Shown one piece after another: positions 16,381-24,515 of a stretch of 64,000 nucleotides of DNA. The notes under the pieces were generated by a model, which was not told where the DNA came from, did no database searches, and was given only the letters and a program-made list of their open reading frames with translations. Within the stretch, counting starts at the first letter, position 1; each line of letters starts with the position of its first letter. The stretch comes from Phycicoccus jejuensis (GTDB taxonomy: Bacteria > Actinomycetota > Actinomycetes > Actinomycetales > Dermatophilaceae), in the NCBI RefSeq assembly GCF_000720925.1, contig NZ_JOEE01000001.1, forward strand, positions 62,001 to 126,000. Reading direction: 5' to 3'. A program made the position numbers and the translations under genes.

Positions 16381-17361
16381 ATGTCCCTGCGCCACGTCGA
16401 CCGGGCCGTGGCCGGGTACACAGCCTCCCGCCCGCGGCTCGTCCCCGCGACCGAGCAGTTCGTCGCCGACGTCGCCGCGACGATCGACGAGGCCGGCATC
16501 AACTACCTGAGCGTCACCGGCCGCACGAAGTCGGTGGCCTCCTTCGCCGCCAAGGCCCGCGGGGTGCTCGCGGCCGACGGTGCGGCCGACCCGCTCGTCG
16601 CCGTGACCGACCAGGTCGGCGTCCGCGTCATCACCTACGTGCAGCGCGACATCGATGCCGTCGCCGACCTGCTCGCCGAGCACTTCACCGTCCTCGACGA
16701 CCGCGACCTCGGGGTCGAGACCGCCGCCGCCGGCCGCTTCGGCTACGCGAGCCGCCACCTCCTCGTGACGCGCTCGACCGAGCCCGGCGCCGGCTACGAG
16801 CCGCTGCGGTGCGCGTCGGTCCAGCTGCGGACCGTGCTGCAGCACGCGTGGGCCGAGTTCGAGCACGACATCCGCTACAAGGGGACGGTCCCGCCCGAGC
16901 AGGTGCCCGACCTCGACCGCCGCTTCACGCTCGCGGCCGGCCTCCTCGAGCTCGCCGACCGTGAGTTCCAGACCATCCGCGACCGGCTGCAGGCGGGCTT
17001 CGGCACGAGCGGGGTCGACGCCGGCGACGAGCTCGACCCGCGGATCAGCGCCCAGGAGCTCGCGACCTTCCTCGCCGGCCGGTACTCGAGCGCGGGGTGG
17101 TCGCGCACCGACCACTACGAGTGGATCGCCGGGCTGCTCCTCGAGCTCGGCATCGCGTCCCTCGACGAGCTGAGCGAGGTCCTGCGCGACATCGACAGCG
17201 CCGCCGTCACCGCCGCCATGGACTACCGCTACCCGCCCGGGGCCGTCCGCCGGCTCGACGACGACCTCCTCGCGCGCTTCGGGGAGCGCTACCTCGCCCT
17301 CCACGGCAACGCCCACCGGCACGACGCCCTCGCGGCGCGGGCCGCTCGCCTCAGCGGGTGA
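16381..17361 (+). CDS. RelA/SpoT-domain (p)ppGpp synthetase, small alarmone synthetase type
   Basis: A 326-residue protein with a lone RelA/SpoT nucleotidyltransferase domain and no HD hydrolase, TGS or ACT domain. Visible motifs are GRTKSVASFAAKA (47-59), VTDQVGVRVITY (75-86) with Asp77, the GYASRHLLV block (121-129) and SVQLRTVLQHAWAEFEHDIRYKG (146-168) with the catalytic Gln/Glu region. About 100 residues after this domain (from about 220) form a helical extension that I cannot assign. The protein should transfer pyrophosphate from ATP to GDP or GTP. The ATG at 16381 gives a natural start; an in-frame upstream start at 16288 lies inside a palindrome. The 3' end overlaps the convergent lipoprotein gene by 11 bases. 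Confidence 0.85.
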   Translation: MSLRHVDRAVAGYTASRPRLVPATEQFVADVAATIDEAGINYLSVTGRTKSVASFAAKARGVLAADGAADPLVAVTDQVGVRVITYVQRDIDAVADLLAEHFTVLDDRDLGVETAAAGRFGYASRHLLVTRSTEPGAGYEPLRCASVQLRTVLQHAWAEFEHDIRYKGTVPPEQVPDLDRRFTLAAGLLELADREFQTIRDRLQAGFGTSGVDAGDELDPRISAQELATFLAGRYSSAGWSRTDHYEWIAGLLLELGIASLDELSEVLRDIDSAAVTAAMDYRYPPGAVRRLDDDLLARFGERYLALHGNAHRHDALAARAARLSG

Positions 17362-18382
17362 CGCGCTGGACCGTGCCGTCGGTGCGGCTGGCGACCCAGA
17401 GCGTGCGCGACCCCGGCGCGACGGCCACGGTGTTCGGCTGCTGGACGGTCGGGTACCGGACGACCTCGCGCGGTGCCGACCCCGAGACGTCCACGCCCAC
17501 GACCTCGTTGAGCGCGGTCAGGGTCACCCACACGAGGCCGCCCTCCGCGTCGGCGGCGAGGCCGTAGGGGCTGCCGGCGAGGGCCAGCGACCCGACCTGT
17601 CGCAGCGGGTCGACCGAGAACAGCAGCAGAGCGTCGCCCCGGGTGTCGGCGACGGCGACCAGCCCCGGCCGGGCGAGGATGCCGTGGGTCGGCCCCGCGC
17701 CGGCCGGCACCCGGGCGACCCGGGTCATCCGGTCGAGGTCGTAGCTCGTGAGCGACCAGTCGGCGACGTCGACGGCCAGGGCCGTGCGCCCGTCGGCGAC
17801 GACGCCGCCCGGCTGGCGCAGGTCGTCGAAGGTGTGGACGACCCGGCCGTCCCGGACGACGCTCATCGAGCCGCTGAACTCGTCGCCGACGAGGATGTCG
17901 CCGCCCTCCGCGCCCGTCGCGTCGTGGGGCACGTGGCCGACCGGGGTCGTGCGGGTGAGTCCGGTCGCGGTGTCGACCTCGACGAGCTCGTCGGCGGCCT
18001 CGTTGGCCACGAGCACCGTCCCGCCGCCCGCGGTGAGGCCGAGGTGGCGCACCGTGCCGGGGACGTCCACCGTGCGACGCACGGCGAGCGTCGTGGGGTC
18101 GAGGAGGACGAGGCGGTCCGGGCGACGGACGCCCACGGCGAGCAGGCCGCTCGCGGGGTCGAGGACGATCCCCTCGGGCGAGTAGCCGACCGGCACGACC
18201 CGGCCGGCGGGCTCCACGCTCGGCGTCGGGGCCACGGCCGGCTCGGCGCCGGGGCCGCCGCCCGCGTGGTGGTCGGCGGGATCCGGCGGCTCGTCACCGG
18301 AGCACGCGACGATGGCGGAGACGGCACCCACCACACCCGCGCCGAGGACGAGACGGCGGCCGACGGGGCGAGGAGGGGTCAC
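17351..18382 (-). CDS. Putative lipoprotein with YncE-like beta-propeller
   Basis: A 343-residue exported protein. The N-terminus VTPPRPVGRRLVLGAGVVGA has a twin-arginine-like RR followed by a hydrophobic run ending VSAIVACSG, a plausible lipobox with Cys near residue 27. The mature part, after an Asp/His/Pro-rich spacer, has six to seven repeats of the type VVPVGYSPEGIVLDPASGLLAVG, VPGTVRHLGLTAGGGTVLVAN and AGSPYGLAADAEGGLVWVT, as in YncE/SMP-30-like propellers. No catalytic residues are recognised; such proteins often bind ligands at the cell surface. The start is GTG at 18382. It is convergent with the alarmone synthetase and divergent from the HAD gene. Confidence 0.8.
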   Translation of the reverse strand: MTPPRPVGRRLVLGAGVVGAVSAIVACSGDEPPDPADHHAGGGPGAEPAVAPTPSVEPAGRVVPVGYSPEGIVLDPASGLLAVGVRRPDRLVLLDPTTLAVRRTVDVPGTVRHLGLTAGGGTVLVANEAADELVEVDTATGLTRTTPVGHVPHDATGAEGGDILVGDEFSGSMSVVRDGRVVHTFDDLRQPGGVVADGRTALAVDVADWSLTSYDLDRMTRVARVPAGAGPTHGILARPGLVAVADTRGDALLLFSVDPLRQVGSLALAGSPYGLAADAEGGLVWVTLTALNEVVGVDVSGSAPREVVRYPTVQQPNTVAVAPGSRTLWVASRTDGTVQRVTR

Positions 18383-18509
18383 CGGCCCGAGTCTGCCCGA
18401 GGCCGGTCCCCGGACGGCTGTGCACATCCGGCGGGCCCGTCGTGCGTGCAGGCCAGCCGGGCCGGGTAGCCCTCCGGTGTCCCGTCCCCGACCCCACCGG
18501 AGGCCCTCC

Positions 18510-19187
18510 GTGCCCACCGCCCCCCGCGCCGTGCTCCTCGACGTCGACGGCACCCTCGTCGACACCTCCTACGCGCACACGACGTGCTGGTGGCAGGCCC
18601 TGCGCGAGCACGGGCACGTCGTGCCGATGCACCGCATCCACCGGGCCATCGGCCTCGGGTCGGACCGCATCGTCGGCCACCTCCTCGACGGGGACGACGA
18701 GGCGGTCGCCGACGAGGTCGTCGCCTCGCACGCGGCGCTGTTCGCGGCGTGGCACGAGCGGCTCGTCCCGCTGCCCGGCGCCCGCGACCTCGTGCGGCGC
18801 TGCCACGAGGCGGGGATGGTCGTCGTCCTGTCCACGTCGGCAGGCCGGACCGACCTCGACGCCCTGCGGAGCGCGCTCGACGCCGACGACTGGGTCGACG
18901 AGAGCACCACCAGCTCCGACGCCGAGCGCAGCAAGCCCGACACCGACATCCTCGACGTCGCCCTCGAGCGGATCGGGCTGGGCGCCGGGCAGGCGGTGTT
19001 CGTCGGCGACTCCGTCTGGGACGCCGAGGCCGCACGCCGCGCCGGGATGCCGTGCGTCGGCGTCGAGTGCGGGGGCACGAGTGCGGCCGAGCTGCGGGAG
19101 GCCGGCTGCGTCGAGACGTACGCGGACCCGGCCGACCTGCTCCGACACTGGCAGGAGTCAGCCCTCGCCGGCGTCACCGGGGGCTGA
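18510..19187 (+). CDS. HAD family hydrolase
   Basis: A 225-residue haloacid dehalogenase-like phosphatase. Motif I is LLDVDGTLVD with nucleophile Asp11 and acid/base Asp13. Motif II is VVLSTSAGR, motif III is the Lys in DAERSKPDTDI and motif IV is VFVGDSVWDAEAARRAGM. The four-helix cap between motifs I and II makes it a class C1 enzyme of phosphoglycolate phosphatase type. The start is GTG at 18510 behind a good GGAGG. It stands alone between divergent and convergent neighbours, so its phosphate ester substrate cannot be inferred. Confidence 0.9.
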   Translation: MPTAPRAVLLDVDGTLVDTSYAHTTCWWQALREHGHVVPMHRIHRAIGLGSDRIVGHLLDGDDEAVADEVVASHAALFAAWHERLVPLPGARDLVRRCHEAGMVVVLSTSAGRTDLDALRSALDADDWVDESTTSSDAERSKPDTDILDVALERIGLGAGQAVFVGDSVWDAEAARRAGMPCVGVECGGTSAAELREAGCVETYADPADLLRHWQESALAGVTGG

Positions 19188-19205
19188 CCGGCCGGCGGCG
19201 GCCGG

Positions 19206-20012
19206 TCAGGTCAGTCGCGCGACCCACTCGCGCAGCAGCCAGGCGAAGCGTTCGGGGTGGTCCATCGAGGGCAGGTGCGCGGCGTCCGGCCAGTCGACGC
19301 GACCGACGTCGGGCGCGCCCGCGACGACGCGGTCCGCGGCGTCGTGCACCGTCGCGAGGTCGTGCCCACCGACGAGGACGAGCACCGGCACCTCGAGCCG
19401 CGAGAGGCGCTCGACCGCGGGCGGCTCCGGCTCGTCGACGTCGAGGTCGCCGAGCAGCGCCTCGACGTCGAAGGCGCGCCGCTGCATCGTCGCGACGGCC
19501 CGGCGCGAGGCCGGGTCGACGTCGGCGTCGGTGCGTCCCGGGCCGACGAGCCACGTCCGGACGTTGAGCGCGACGGCGCCGTCCAGGTCGCCGGCCGCGA
19601 CCAACGCGCGCTCGGCCTCGACGAAGGCCCGCAGGTCCTCCGTCATCGTCACGAGGAGGCTGCCGCCCGGCGGGGCGAGGACGAGCGAGCGCACGAGGTC
19701 GCGTCGCTCGAGGGCGACCTCGGCCGCGACCCCGGCGCCGAACGACGCGCCGACGAGGTGGCACGGGCCGGTGGCCAGCTCGTCGAGGAGGGCCGCGACG
19801 TCATCGCGGTGGCACACGCTGCCGTCGGGTGCCGTGTCCGAGGCGCCGAAGCCGCGCAGGTCCAGCCGCACGACGTCGAGCGCGTCGGTCAGGGTGTCCC
19901 ACACCGGGTCCCACATCCGCCGGTCGGCGACCCCGGCGTGCAGGAGCACGACGGTCGATGCCTCGGGCCGGCCGGCGCGCTCGTACGCGACGGACCGGTC
20001 GCTCAACGGCAC
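19206..20012 (-). CDS. Alpha/beta hydrolase
   Basis: A 268-residue alpha/beta-hydrolase-fold enzyme. The HAG oxyanion strand is at residues 25-27 (LLHAGVADRRMW), the nucleophile Ser is in the elbow GASFGAG (about residues 88-94), an acidic residue follows LVLVGGHD and the catalytic His is in DAAHLPSMDHPE near the end. The family includes esterases, lactonases and haloperoxidase-like enzymes; substrate is unknown. The start is GTG at 20012. It converges with the HAD gene and lies 82 bases downstream of the aminotransferase on the same strand, so the two may share a transcript. Confidence 0.88.
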   Translation of the reverse strand: MPLSDRSVAYERAGRPEASTVVLLHAGVADRRMWDPVWDTLTDALDVVRLDLRGFGASDTAPDGSVCHRDDVAALLDELATGPCHLVGASFGAGVAAEVALERRDLVRSLVLAPPGGSLLVTMTEDLRAFVEAERALVAAGDLDGAVALNVRTWLVGPGRTDADVDPASRRAVATMQRRAFDVEALLGDLDVDEPEPPAVERLSRLEVPVLVLVGGHDLATVHDAADRVVAGAPDVGRVDWPDAAHLPSMDHPERFAWLLREWVARLT

Positions 20013-20094
20013 GCGGGACCGGGGACGGACGTCATGCGGTCAGTCAACGCCGCAGGCAGCCGGCGCGGCAAGCGGTTTACGGACGATGCGCGGC

Positions 20095-21213
20095 TCAGGC
20101 GGCCCGCCACGGCATCCCGGCGAGGACCTCCTCGAGCACCCCGACGCCGTGGTCGACGTCCTCCGGGGTCGTGTAGGGCGCGACGGACAGCCGGAGCACC
20201 GGGCCCTCGTCGGTGCCGGCGCACCAGAGGTCGACGCCGCGCGCGTGCATCCGGCGCAGGGCCTCCTCGGGATCGACCGGCGGGAGGCCGACCGCGACCA
20301 TCGCGGGGGCGCGCGGCGCCGGGGCGAGGACGCTCGTGCCGGGCAGCGCGAGCAGGAGGGTCTCGGCGTGCCCGGTCAGCTTCTCCCAGTGGTCGACCAG
20401 CCCGTCGTCGAGCAGCTCGCGGTGGTAGGCGAGGGCGGTCGGGGCGACGAGGTGGGCGACGACGTCGTCCGTCCCGCCCCAGGCGAACCGCTCCGTCAGC
20501 GACCCCGACTGCGAGTACCAGCTGGTGACGACCGGGCGCAGGTCGTCGGCGGCGTCGTCGGGCACGACGAGGAAGCCCGCGCCCTTGGGCAGGTGCAGCC
20601 ACTTGTGGAGGGTCAGGCAGACGAAGACCCCCGGACGCCGCACCGGCATCCTCAGCTGGCCGGCGGTGTGGGCGCCGTCGACGACGGTCGCGACGCCGCG
20701 CGGCGAGAGCTCGGCGGAGAGCCGGTCGACCTCGTTGACCTGCGACCAGGGCGAGGTGACGTGGCTGACGACCACCGCCCTCGTGCGCGGGCCGCAGGCG
20801 TCGAGCAGCCGCTCGACGAGCCCCTCGTGCCGACCGTCGACCACCTCGACGTCGACCCCGCGCGCAGCGAGCACACCCATGAGCGCGACGGTGGCCTCGT
20901 ACTCGCGGCTCGTGACGACCACCTGCTCGCCGGGGCGCAGCGCGAGGTGGTCGACCACCGTCTGCATCGCCGTCGTGGCGTTGCGGACGAACACGCCGCG
21001 GTCCTCGGGCACGCCGAGGTGCGCGCAGACGGCGCGGCGGCTGGCGTCGAGCTGCGGGAAGAGCCGGTGGTGGTAGAAGCCCGGGTAGTCGGCCTCGGCG
21101 TCGGCCCGGACCTCGCGGGCGGCGTCGAGCACCGTCGCGGGCGTGGCCCCGAACGAGCCGTGGTTGAGGAAGGTACGGCCGCGGGCCAGCGCGTAGTCGT
21201 CCCGTCGGTCCAT
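20095..21213 (-). CDS. PLP-dependent aminotransferase class V
   Basis: A 372-residue fold-type I PLP enzyme. It begins FLNHGSFGATP, as in isopenicillin N epimerase-like and cysteine desulfurase-like proteins. The cofactor Asp is in VVDGAHTAGQ, and the Schiff-base Lys is in LTLHKWLHLPKGAGFL. Between them, VVSHVTSPWSQVNEVDRLS is typical of the CefD/epimerase subgroup. It may be an aminotransferase, epimerase or desulfurase; the exact reaction is not readable. I chose the ATG at 21213, which has GAGG nine bases upstream, over the in-frame ATG at 21222. It is divergent from the aldo/keto reductase gene. Confidence 0.86.
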   Translation of the reverse strand: MDRRDDYALARGRTFLNHGSFGATPATVLDAAREVRADAEADYPGFYHHRLFPQLDASRRAVCAHLGVPEDRGVFVRNATTAMQTVVDHLALRPGEQVVVTSREYEATVALMGVLAARGVDVEVVDGRHEGLVERLLDACGPRTRAVVVSHVTSPWSQVNEVDRLSAELSPRGVATVVDGAHTAGQLRMPVRRPGVFVCLTLHKWLHLPKGAGFLVVPDDAADDLRPVVTSWYSQSGSLTERFAWGGTDDVVAHLVAPTALAYHRELLDDGLVDHWEKLTGHAETLLLALPGTSVLAPAPRAPAMVAVGLPPVDPEEALRRMHARGVDLWCAGTDEGPVLRLSVAPYTTPEDVDHGVGVLEEVLAGMPWRAA

Positions 21214-21319
21214 GACGGACATCCTCACCCGTCCGACCCCCTCCCGGGCCTCCGAGCGCCACGGATTCCACAGCGACGGTGAGCGGAATACCCACGGCCC
21301 GCTGACCGCTGGACCCTGC

Positions 21320-22165
21320 ATGACCGTTCCCCGCATCACGCTCAACGACGGCACGACCATCCCCCAGCTCGGCTTCGGGGTGTTCCAGATCGAGCCGTCG
21401 GACACCGCAGAGGCCGTCACGCGCGCCCTCGAGATCGGCTACCGCCACATCGACACCGCGGAGATGTACGGCAACGAGGCGGAGGTCGGCGAGGCCATCC
21501 GCACCTCCGGCATCCCGCGCGACGAGATCTACGTGACCTCCAAGCTCAACAACGGCTTCCACCGCCCGGACGACGCGAAGCGCGCCTTCGGCGAGACGAT
21601 GGAGAAGCTCGGGCTCGACAAGATCGACCTCTTCCTCATCCACTGGCCGCTCCCGACGCTCTACGACGGCGACTACGTCTCGACGTGGCGCACGATGGCG
21701 TCCTTCGTCGAGGACGGGCGCGCCGCCTCCGTCGGTGTCTCGAACTTCCAGCCGGCGCACCTCGAACGCATCGTCGCCGAGACCGGTGTGGTGCCGGCCG
21801 TCAACCAGGTCGAGGTCCACCCGTACTTCACGAACGAGGCCGTCCGCGCGGCCGACGCCGAGCACGGCATCGCGACCGAGGCGTGGTCGCCGATCGCGCA
21901 GGGCAAGGTACTCGGCGACCCGGTCATCACCGAGATCGCGCAGGCCAAGGGCGTCTCCCCGGCGCAGGTCACGCTGCGCTGGCACATCGAGCGCGGTGAC
22001 ATCGTCTTCCCGAAGTCGGTGACCCCCGAGCGCATCCGCGAGAACTTCGAGATCTTCGGCTTCTCGCTGACCCCGGACGAGGTCTCGCGCATCTCGGCGC
22101 TCGACCAGGGCGAGGAAGGCCGCACCGGCCCCAACCCCGACGAGTTCGACTACGTCCCCGAGTGA
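21320..22165 (+). CDS. Aldo/keto reductase
   Basis: A 281-residue TIM-barrel NADPH-dependent reductase. The catalytic tetrad is visible: Asp and Tyr in HIDTAEMYGNE (about 46-56), Lys in YVTSKLNN and His in DLFLIHWPLP. The NADPH-binding C-terminal part has FPKSVTPERIRENFEIFGFSL. This pattern is that of the AKR5 group (2,5-diketo-D-gluconate reductase-like). It likely reduces aldehydes or ketones in the cytosol. The ATG at 21320 starts MTVPRITLNDGTTIPQLGFG, the family's normal N-terminus. A strong terminator and a complex palindrome follow. Confidence 0.92.
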   Translation: MTVPRITLNDGTTIPQLGFGVFQIEPSDTAEAVTRALEIGYRHIDTAEMYGNEAEVGEAIRTSGIPRDEIYVTSKLNNGFHRPDDAKRAFGETMEKLGLDKIDLFLIHWPLPTLYDGDYVSTWRTMASFVEDGRAASVGVSNFQPAHLERIVAETGVVPAVNQVEVHPYFTNEAVRAADAEHGIATEAWSPIAQGKVLGDPVITEIAQAKGVSPAQVTLRWHIERGDIVFPKSVTPERIRENFEIFGFSLTPDEVSRISALDQGEEGRTGPNPDEFDYVPE

Positions 22166-22181
22166 CGTCTCGCTGACCGCC

Positions 22182-22216
22182 CGAGGGCCCGGCTCCACCA
22201 GGGGGCCGGGCCCTCG
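22182..22216 (+). terminator. Terminator hairpin after the aldo/keto reductase
   Basis: Twelve-base perfect arms, CGAGGGCCCGGC (22182-22193) and its complement (22205-22216), with an 11-base loop, 16 bases after the stop codon. A GC-rich tail without a T-run follows. Confidence 0.8.
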
Positions 22217-22249
22217 CGCGTCCCCCCGGGTCTTCCCACGAGTCACCTG

Positions 22250-22332
22250 CGTATCGGGTGACCCGATACGACCGCGCTTCACCCGAGAACCGTTCCGGGG
22301 TGAAGCGCACCCGTATCGGGTGACCCGATACG
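22250..22332. repeat. 83-bp compound palindrome with two identical end palindromes
   Basis: Two identical elements, 22250-22270 and 22312-22332, each consist of arms CGTATCGGGT and ACCCGATACG around one G. Between them are arms GCGCTTCACCC (22274-22284) and GGGTGAAGCGC (22298-22308). The whole unit can fold as two short hairpins plus a central hairpin or as a single long cruciform. It lies between the convergent ends of the reductase and methyltransferase genes. Function is unknown: a regulator-binding pair or a mobile palindromic element are both possible. Confidence 0.8.
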
Positions 22333-22358
22333 CGTGAGGTCTGGCGCGGCGAGGCGCG

Positions 22359-23153
22359 TCAGGGGGAGGCCAGCAGGTCGCCGTGGAGGACGGTGAACCA
22401 GCCGTCCGGCGCGTCGGCCCAGGCCCGCCAGTCCGCCGCGACCGCCCCGAGCTCGGCCGCGGCGCAGCGCTCCTCGCGCAGCAGCTGGTCGGCCAGCCGC
22501 GACCCCGTCATCCGGTCCGCCCAGGAGCCGCCCCACCAGGCCCGGTCCTCGGGGGTCGCGAAGCACCACGTCGAGGCGGTCACGCGTGGCGCGGGGAAGC
22601 CCGCCTCCAGCGCCCAGCCGAGCAGGCGCCGACCCGCGTCGGGCTCACCGCCGTTGGCCCGGGCGGCGTCGCGGTAGAGGTCGAGCCAGCGGTCGATGCC
22701 CGCCGGCCGCGGCCACCAGGCGAAGGCGGCGTAGTCGGCGTCCCGGGCGGCGACCACCCCGTCAGGACGGCAGACGCGTCGCATCTCGCGCAGGGCCCGC
22801 ACGGGGTCGGCGACGTGCTGGAGCACCTGGTGGGCGTGCACGACGTCGAACGAGCCGTCCGGGAAGGGCAGGTCGTGCACGTCGCCCACGACGAGGTCGG
22901 CCCCGACACCGCGCCGGCGCAGCTCCGCGGCGGTGAGGGCGAGGGAGGCGTCGTCCGCCTCGAGCGCCGTGACCCGGCCGGGGGCCACGAGCCCGGCGAG
23001 GTCGGCGGTGATGGTGCCCGGTCCCGAGCCGACGTCGAGCAGGCGCAGGCCCGGACGCAGCCGCGGCAGGAGGTGCGCGGCCGAGTTCTCGGCCGTGCGC
23101 CACCGGTGCGAGCGCAGGACGGGCTCGGCGTGTCCGTGCGTGTAGGGGACCAT
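22359..23153 (-). CDS. Class I SAM-dependent methyltransferase
   Basis: A 264-residue methyltransferase of the Methyltransf_11/UbiE-like type. SAM motif I is LLDVGSGPGTITADLA (about residues 38-53), the acidic end of strand 2 is ALEADD, motif II is VGDVHDLPFPDGSFDVVHAHQVLQHV and post-motif II is LREMRRVCRPDG. The C-terminal half is a lid with many Trp residues. The target is not known. The start is ATG at 23153 (MVPYTHGHAEPVL); a GTG one codon earlier is equally possible. It is downstream of the transglycosylase-like gene on the same strand by 91 bases. Confidence 0.9.
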   Translation of the reverse strand: MVPYTHGHAEPVLRSHRWRTAENSAAHLLPRLRPGLRLLDVGSGPGTITADLAGLVAPGRVTALEADDASLALTAAELRRRGVGADLVVGDVHDLPFPDGSFDVVHAHQVLQHVADPVRALREMRRVCRPDGVVAARDADYAAFAWWPRPAGIDRWLDLYRDAARANGGEPDAGRRLLGWALEAGFPAPRVTASTWCFATPEDRAWWGGSWADRMTGSRLADQLLREERCAAAELGAVAADWRAWADAPDGWFTVLHGDLLASP

Positions 23154-23244
23154 CACCCCACGGTCACTCCCGCGGGAGGCGCGGGCAAGGGGGTGCTCGC
23201 GTCCCGGTCGGGCGGTGTCCACGGGGTGGTCGGTTGCCTGCGGG

Positions 23245-23925
23245 TCAGTACCAGTGCGGGGAGCGGGCCTGCCAGGCGTTCCACGCCGCGCACGGCGAGC
23301 CGTAGGCCCGCTGGATGTAGTCCATCCCCCAGCGGACCTGCGTCGTCGGGTCGGTCAGCCAGTCCGACCCGGCGCTCGCCATCTTCCAGCTCGGCAGGGC
23401 CTGGGGGATGCCGTAGGCGCCCGACGAGGGGTTGGTCGCGCTCCAGCTCCAGCCCGACTCGCCGTTCCACAGGTCGACGAGGCAGCCGTACTGGTCGCCG
23501 CCCCAGCCGTGGGCGCCGAGCAGCGAGCGGGCCGTGCGCTGGGCGCTCGCCGCGGAGCCACCTCCCGCTCCGACCACCGGCGTCGAGGCGCCGCCCCGCG
23601 CGGCGCGGTCGCGGGCGGCGCGGGCCTCGCGCGCGGCCCGGCGACGGGCCTGCGCCGTCGCCCGCGCGCGGGCCCGGGCGAGCGCCTGCAGGCCGGTCGC
23701 GCGCTGGGTCGCGAGCCGGTCGGCCCGGGCGCGCAGCGCGGTGACCTGCGCGTCGAGGGCCTCGGCGCGGGCGGCGAGGGCGGCTGCGACGACGCGGGCC
23801 GTCCGACCGTTCGTCGATTTCCCCCGCCGGCAGGCGCGTCCACCAACTGACGAATGTGTCAGTTTCTGTACACCGTCGGCCTCGTGGACGTGGACGAGCT
23901 GACGGATGTGTCGACTCGTGCACAC
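23245..23925 (-). CDS. Transglycosylase SLT-like domain protein, N-terminus uncertain
   Basis: The C-terminal 75 residues are a lysozyme-like domain of the kind found in secreted actinobacterial proteins: HGWGGDQYGCLVDLWNGESG with the catalytic-type Glu, then ATNPSSGAYGIPQALP, and the ending WGMDYIQRAYGSPCAAWNAW. Before it lies an Ala/Arg-rich coiled coil (about 65 residues). Relatives are exported, but no signal peptide is seen in this frame. Starts available are GTG at 23925 or 23982 or ATG at 24039, which would overlap the next gene. The region that should encode the export signal is occupied by a cluster of palindromes (23810-23968). The gene may be 5'-truncated or have a frameshifted start. 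Coordinates of the 5' end are a guess. Confidence 0.6.
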   Translation of the reverse strand: MCTSRHIRQLVHVHEADGVQKLTHSSVGGRACRRGKSTNGRTARVVAAALAARAEALDAQVTALRARADRLATQRATGLQALARARARATAQARRRAAREARAARDRAARGGASTPVVGAGGGSAASAQRTARSLLGAHGWGGDQYGCLVDLWNGESGWSWSATNPSSGAYGIPQALPSWKMASAGSDWLTDPTTQVRWGMDYIQRAYGSPCAAWNAWQARSPHWY

Positions 23926-23968
23926 GGGTGCGGCCGGCAGGCGTGCAGGAGTCGACGAAAGCGTCGAC
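23810..23968. repeat. Cluster of nested palindromes with a repeated loop
   Basis: Unit 1 has near-complementary arms TTCGTCGATT (23810-23819) and AACTGACGAA (23845-23854); the latter also forms ACTGAC-GAATGT-GTCAGT (23846-23863). Unit 2 has arms GTCGACTCGTGCAC (23910-23923) and GTGCAGGAGTCGAC (23943-23956), and then GTCGAC-GAAAGC-GTCGAC (23951-23968). Both units carry the same loop word GCCGGCAGGCG (23826-23836 and 23933-23943). The cluster spans the 5' part of the transglycosylase-like frame and the promoter area of the divergent SRPBCC gene. Confidence 0.7.
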
Positions 23969-24037
23969 TCCCGTCCGCTCACGCCGACCCGCGGCCGGGT
24001 CTCGACGTGTCGCCCGACGACCGACACACTGGCCCGC

Positions 24038-24508
24038 ATGGGCACCCCGTACGTCGTCACCCGCTCGACGACGACGAGCGCGCCGCCGGCGGCCGTCCAC
24101 GCGCTGCTCGAGGACTTCCACGCCTGGCCGCGGTGGTCGCCGTGGGAGGAGCTCGACCCGGCGATGCGCCGCACGTACTCCGGCGCCGCGCGCGGTCCCG
24201 GCGCCCGCTACGCGTGGGGCGGCAACCGCAAGGCGGGCCGCGGCACGATGGAGGTCGTCGGCTCCACCCCCGAGCAGGTCGACGTCGACCTCGCGTTCGA
24301 GAAGCCCTTCCCGTCGCGCTCGCGCGTCGAGTTCGTGCTCACCCCGCAGGCCACCGGCGGGACAGGGGTCGAGTGGCGGATGCGCGGCGAGCTCTCCCCG
24401 GTCATGCGCGTGTTCTCGCTCGTGAAGTCGATGGACTCGCTCGTCGGCCCCGACATGGAGCGCGGCCTCGCCCGGCTGCGCGCCGCCGCGGAGACGCCCG
24501 CCGGCTGA
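24038..24508 (+). CDS. SRPBCC family protein
   Basis: A 156-residue START/Bet v1-like (polyketide cyclase 2) protein. The N-terminal strand VVTRSTTTSAPPAAVHALLEDFHAWPRWSPWEELDPAM is a classical SRPBCC opening. It continues with GPGARYAWGGNRKAGRGTMEV and ends in a long C-terminal helix (DMERGLARLRAAAE). These proteins bind hydrophobic ligands in a deep pocket; many have no known reaction. The start is ATG at 24038. Its 3' end is eight bases from the convergent Pr6Pr gene. Confidence 0.88.
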   Translation: MGTPYVVTRSTTTSAPPAAVHALLEDFHAWPRWSPWEELDPAMRRTYSGAARGPGARYAWGGNRKAGRGTMEVVGSTPEQVDVDLAFEKPFPSRSRVEFVLTPQATGGTGVEWRMRGELSPVMRVFSLVKSMDSLVGPDMERGLARLRAAAETPAG

Positions 24509-24515
24509 GCCCCCG

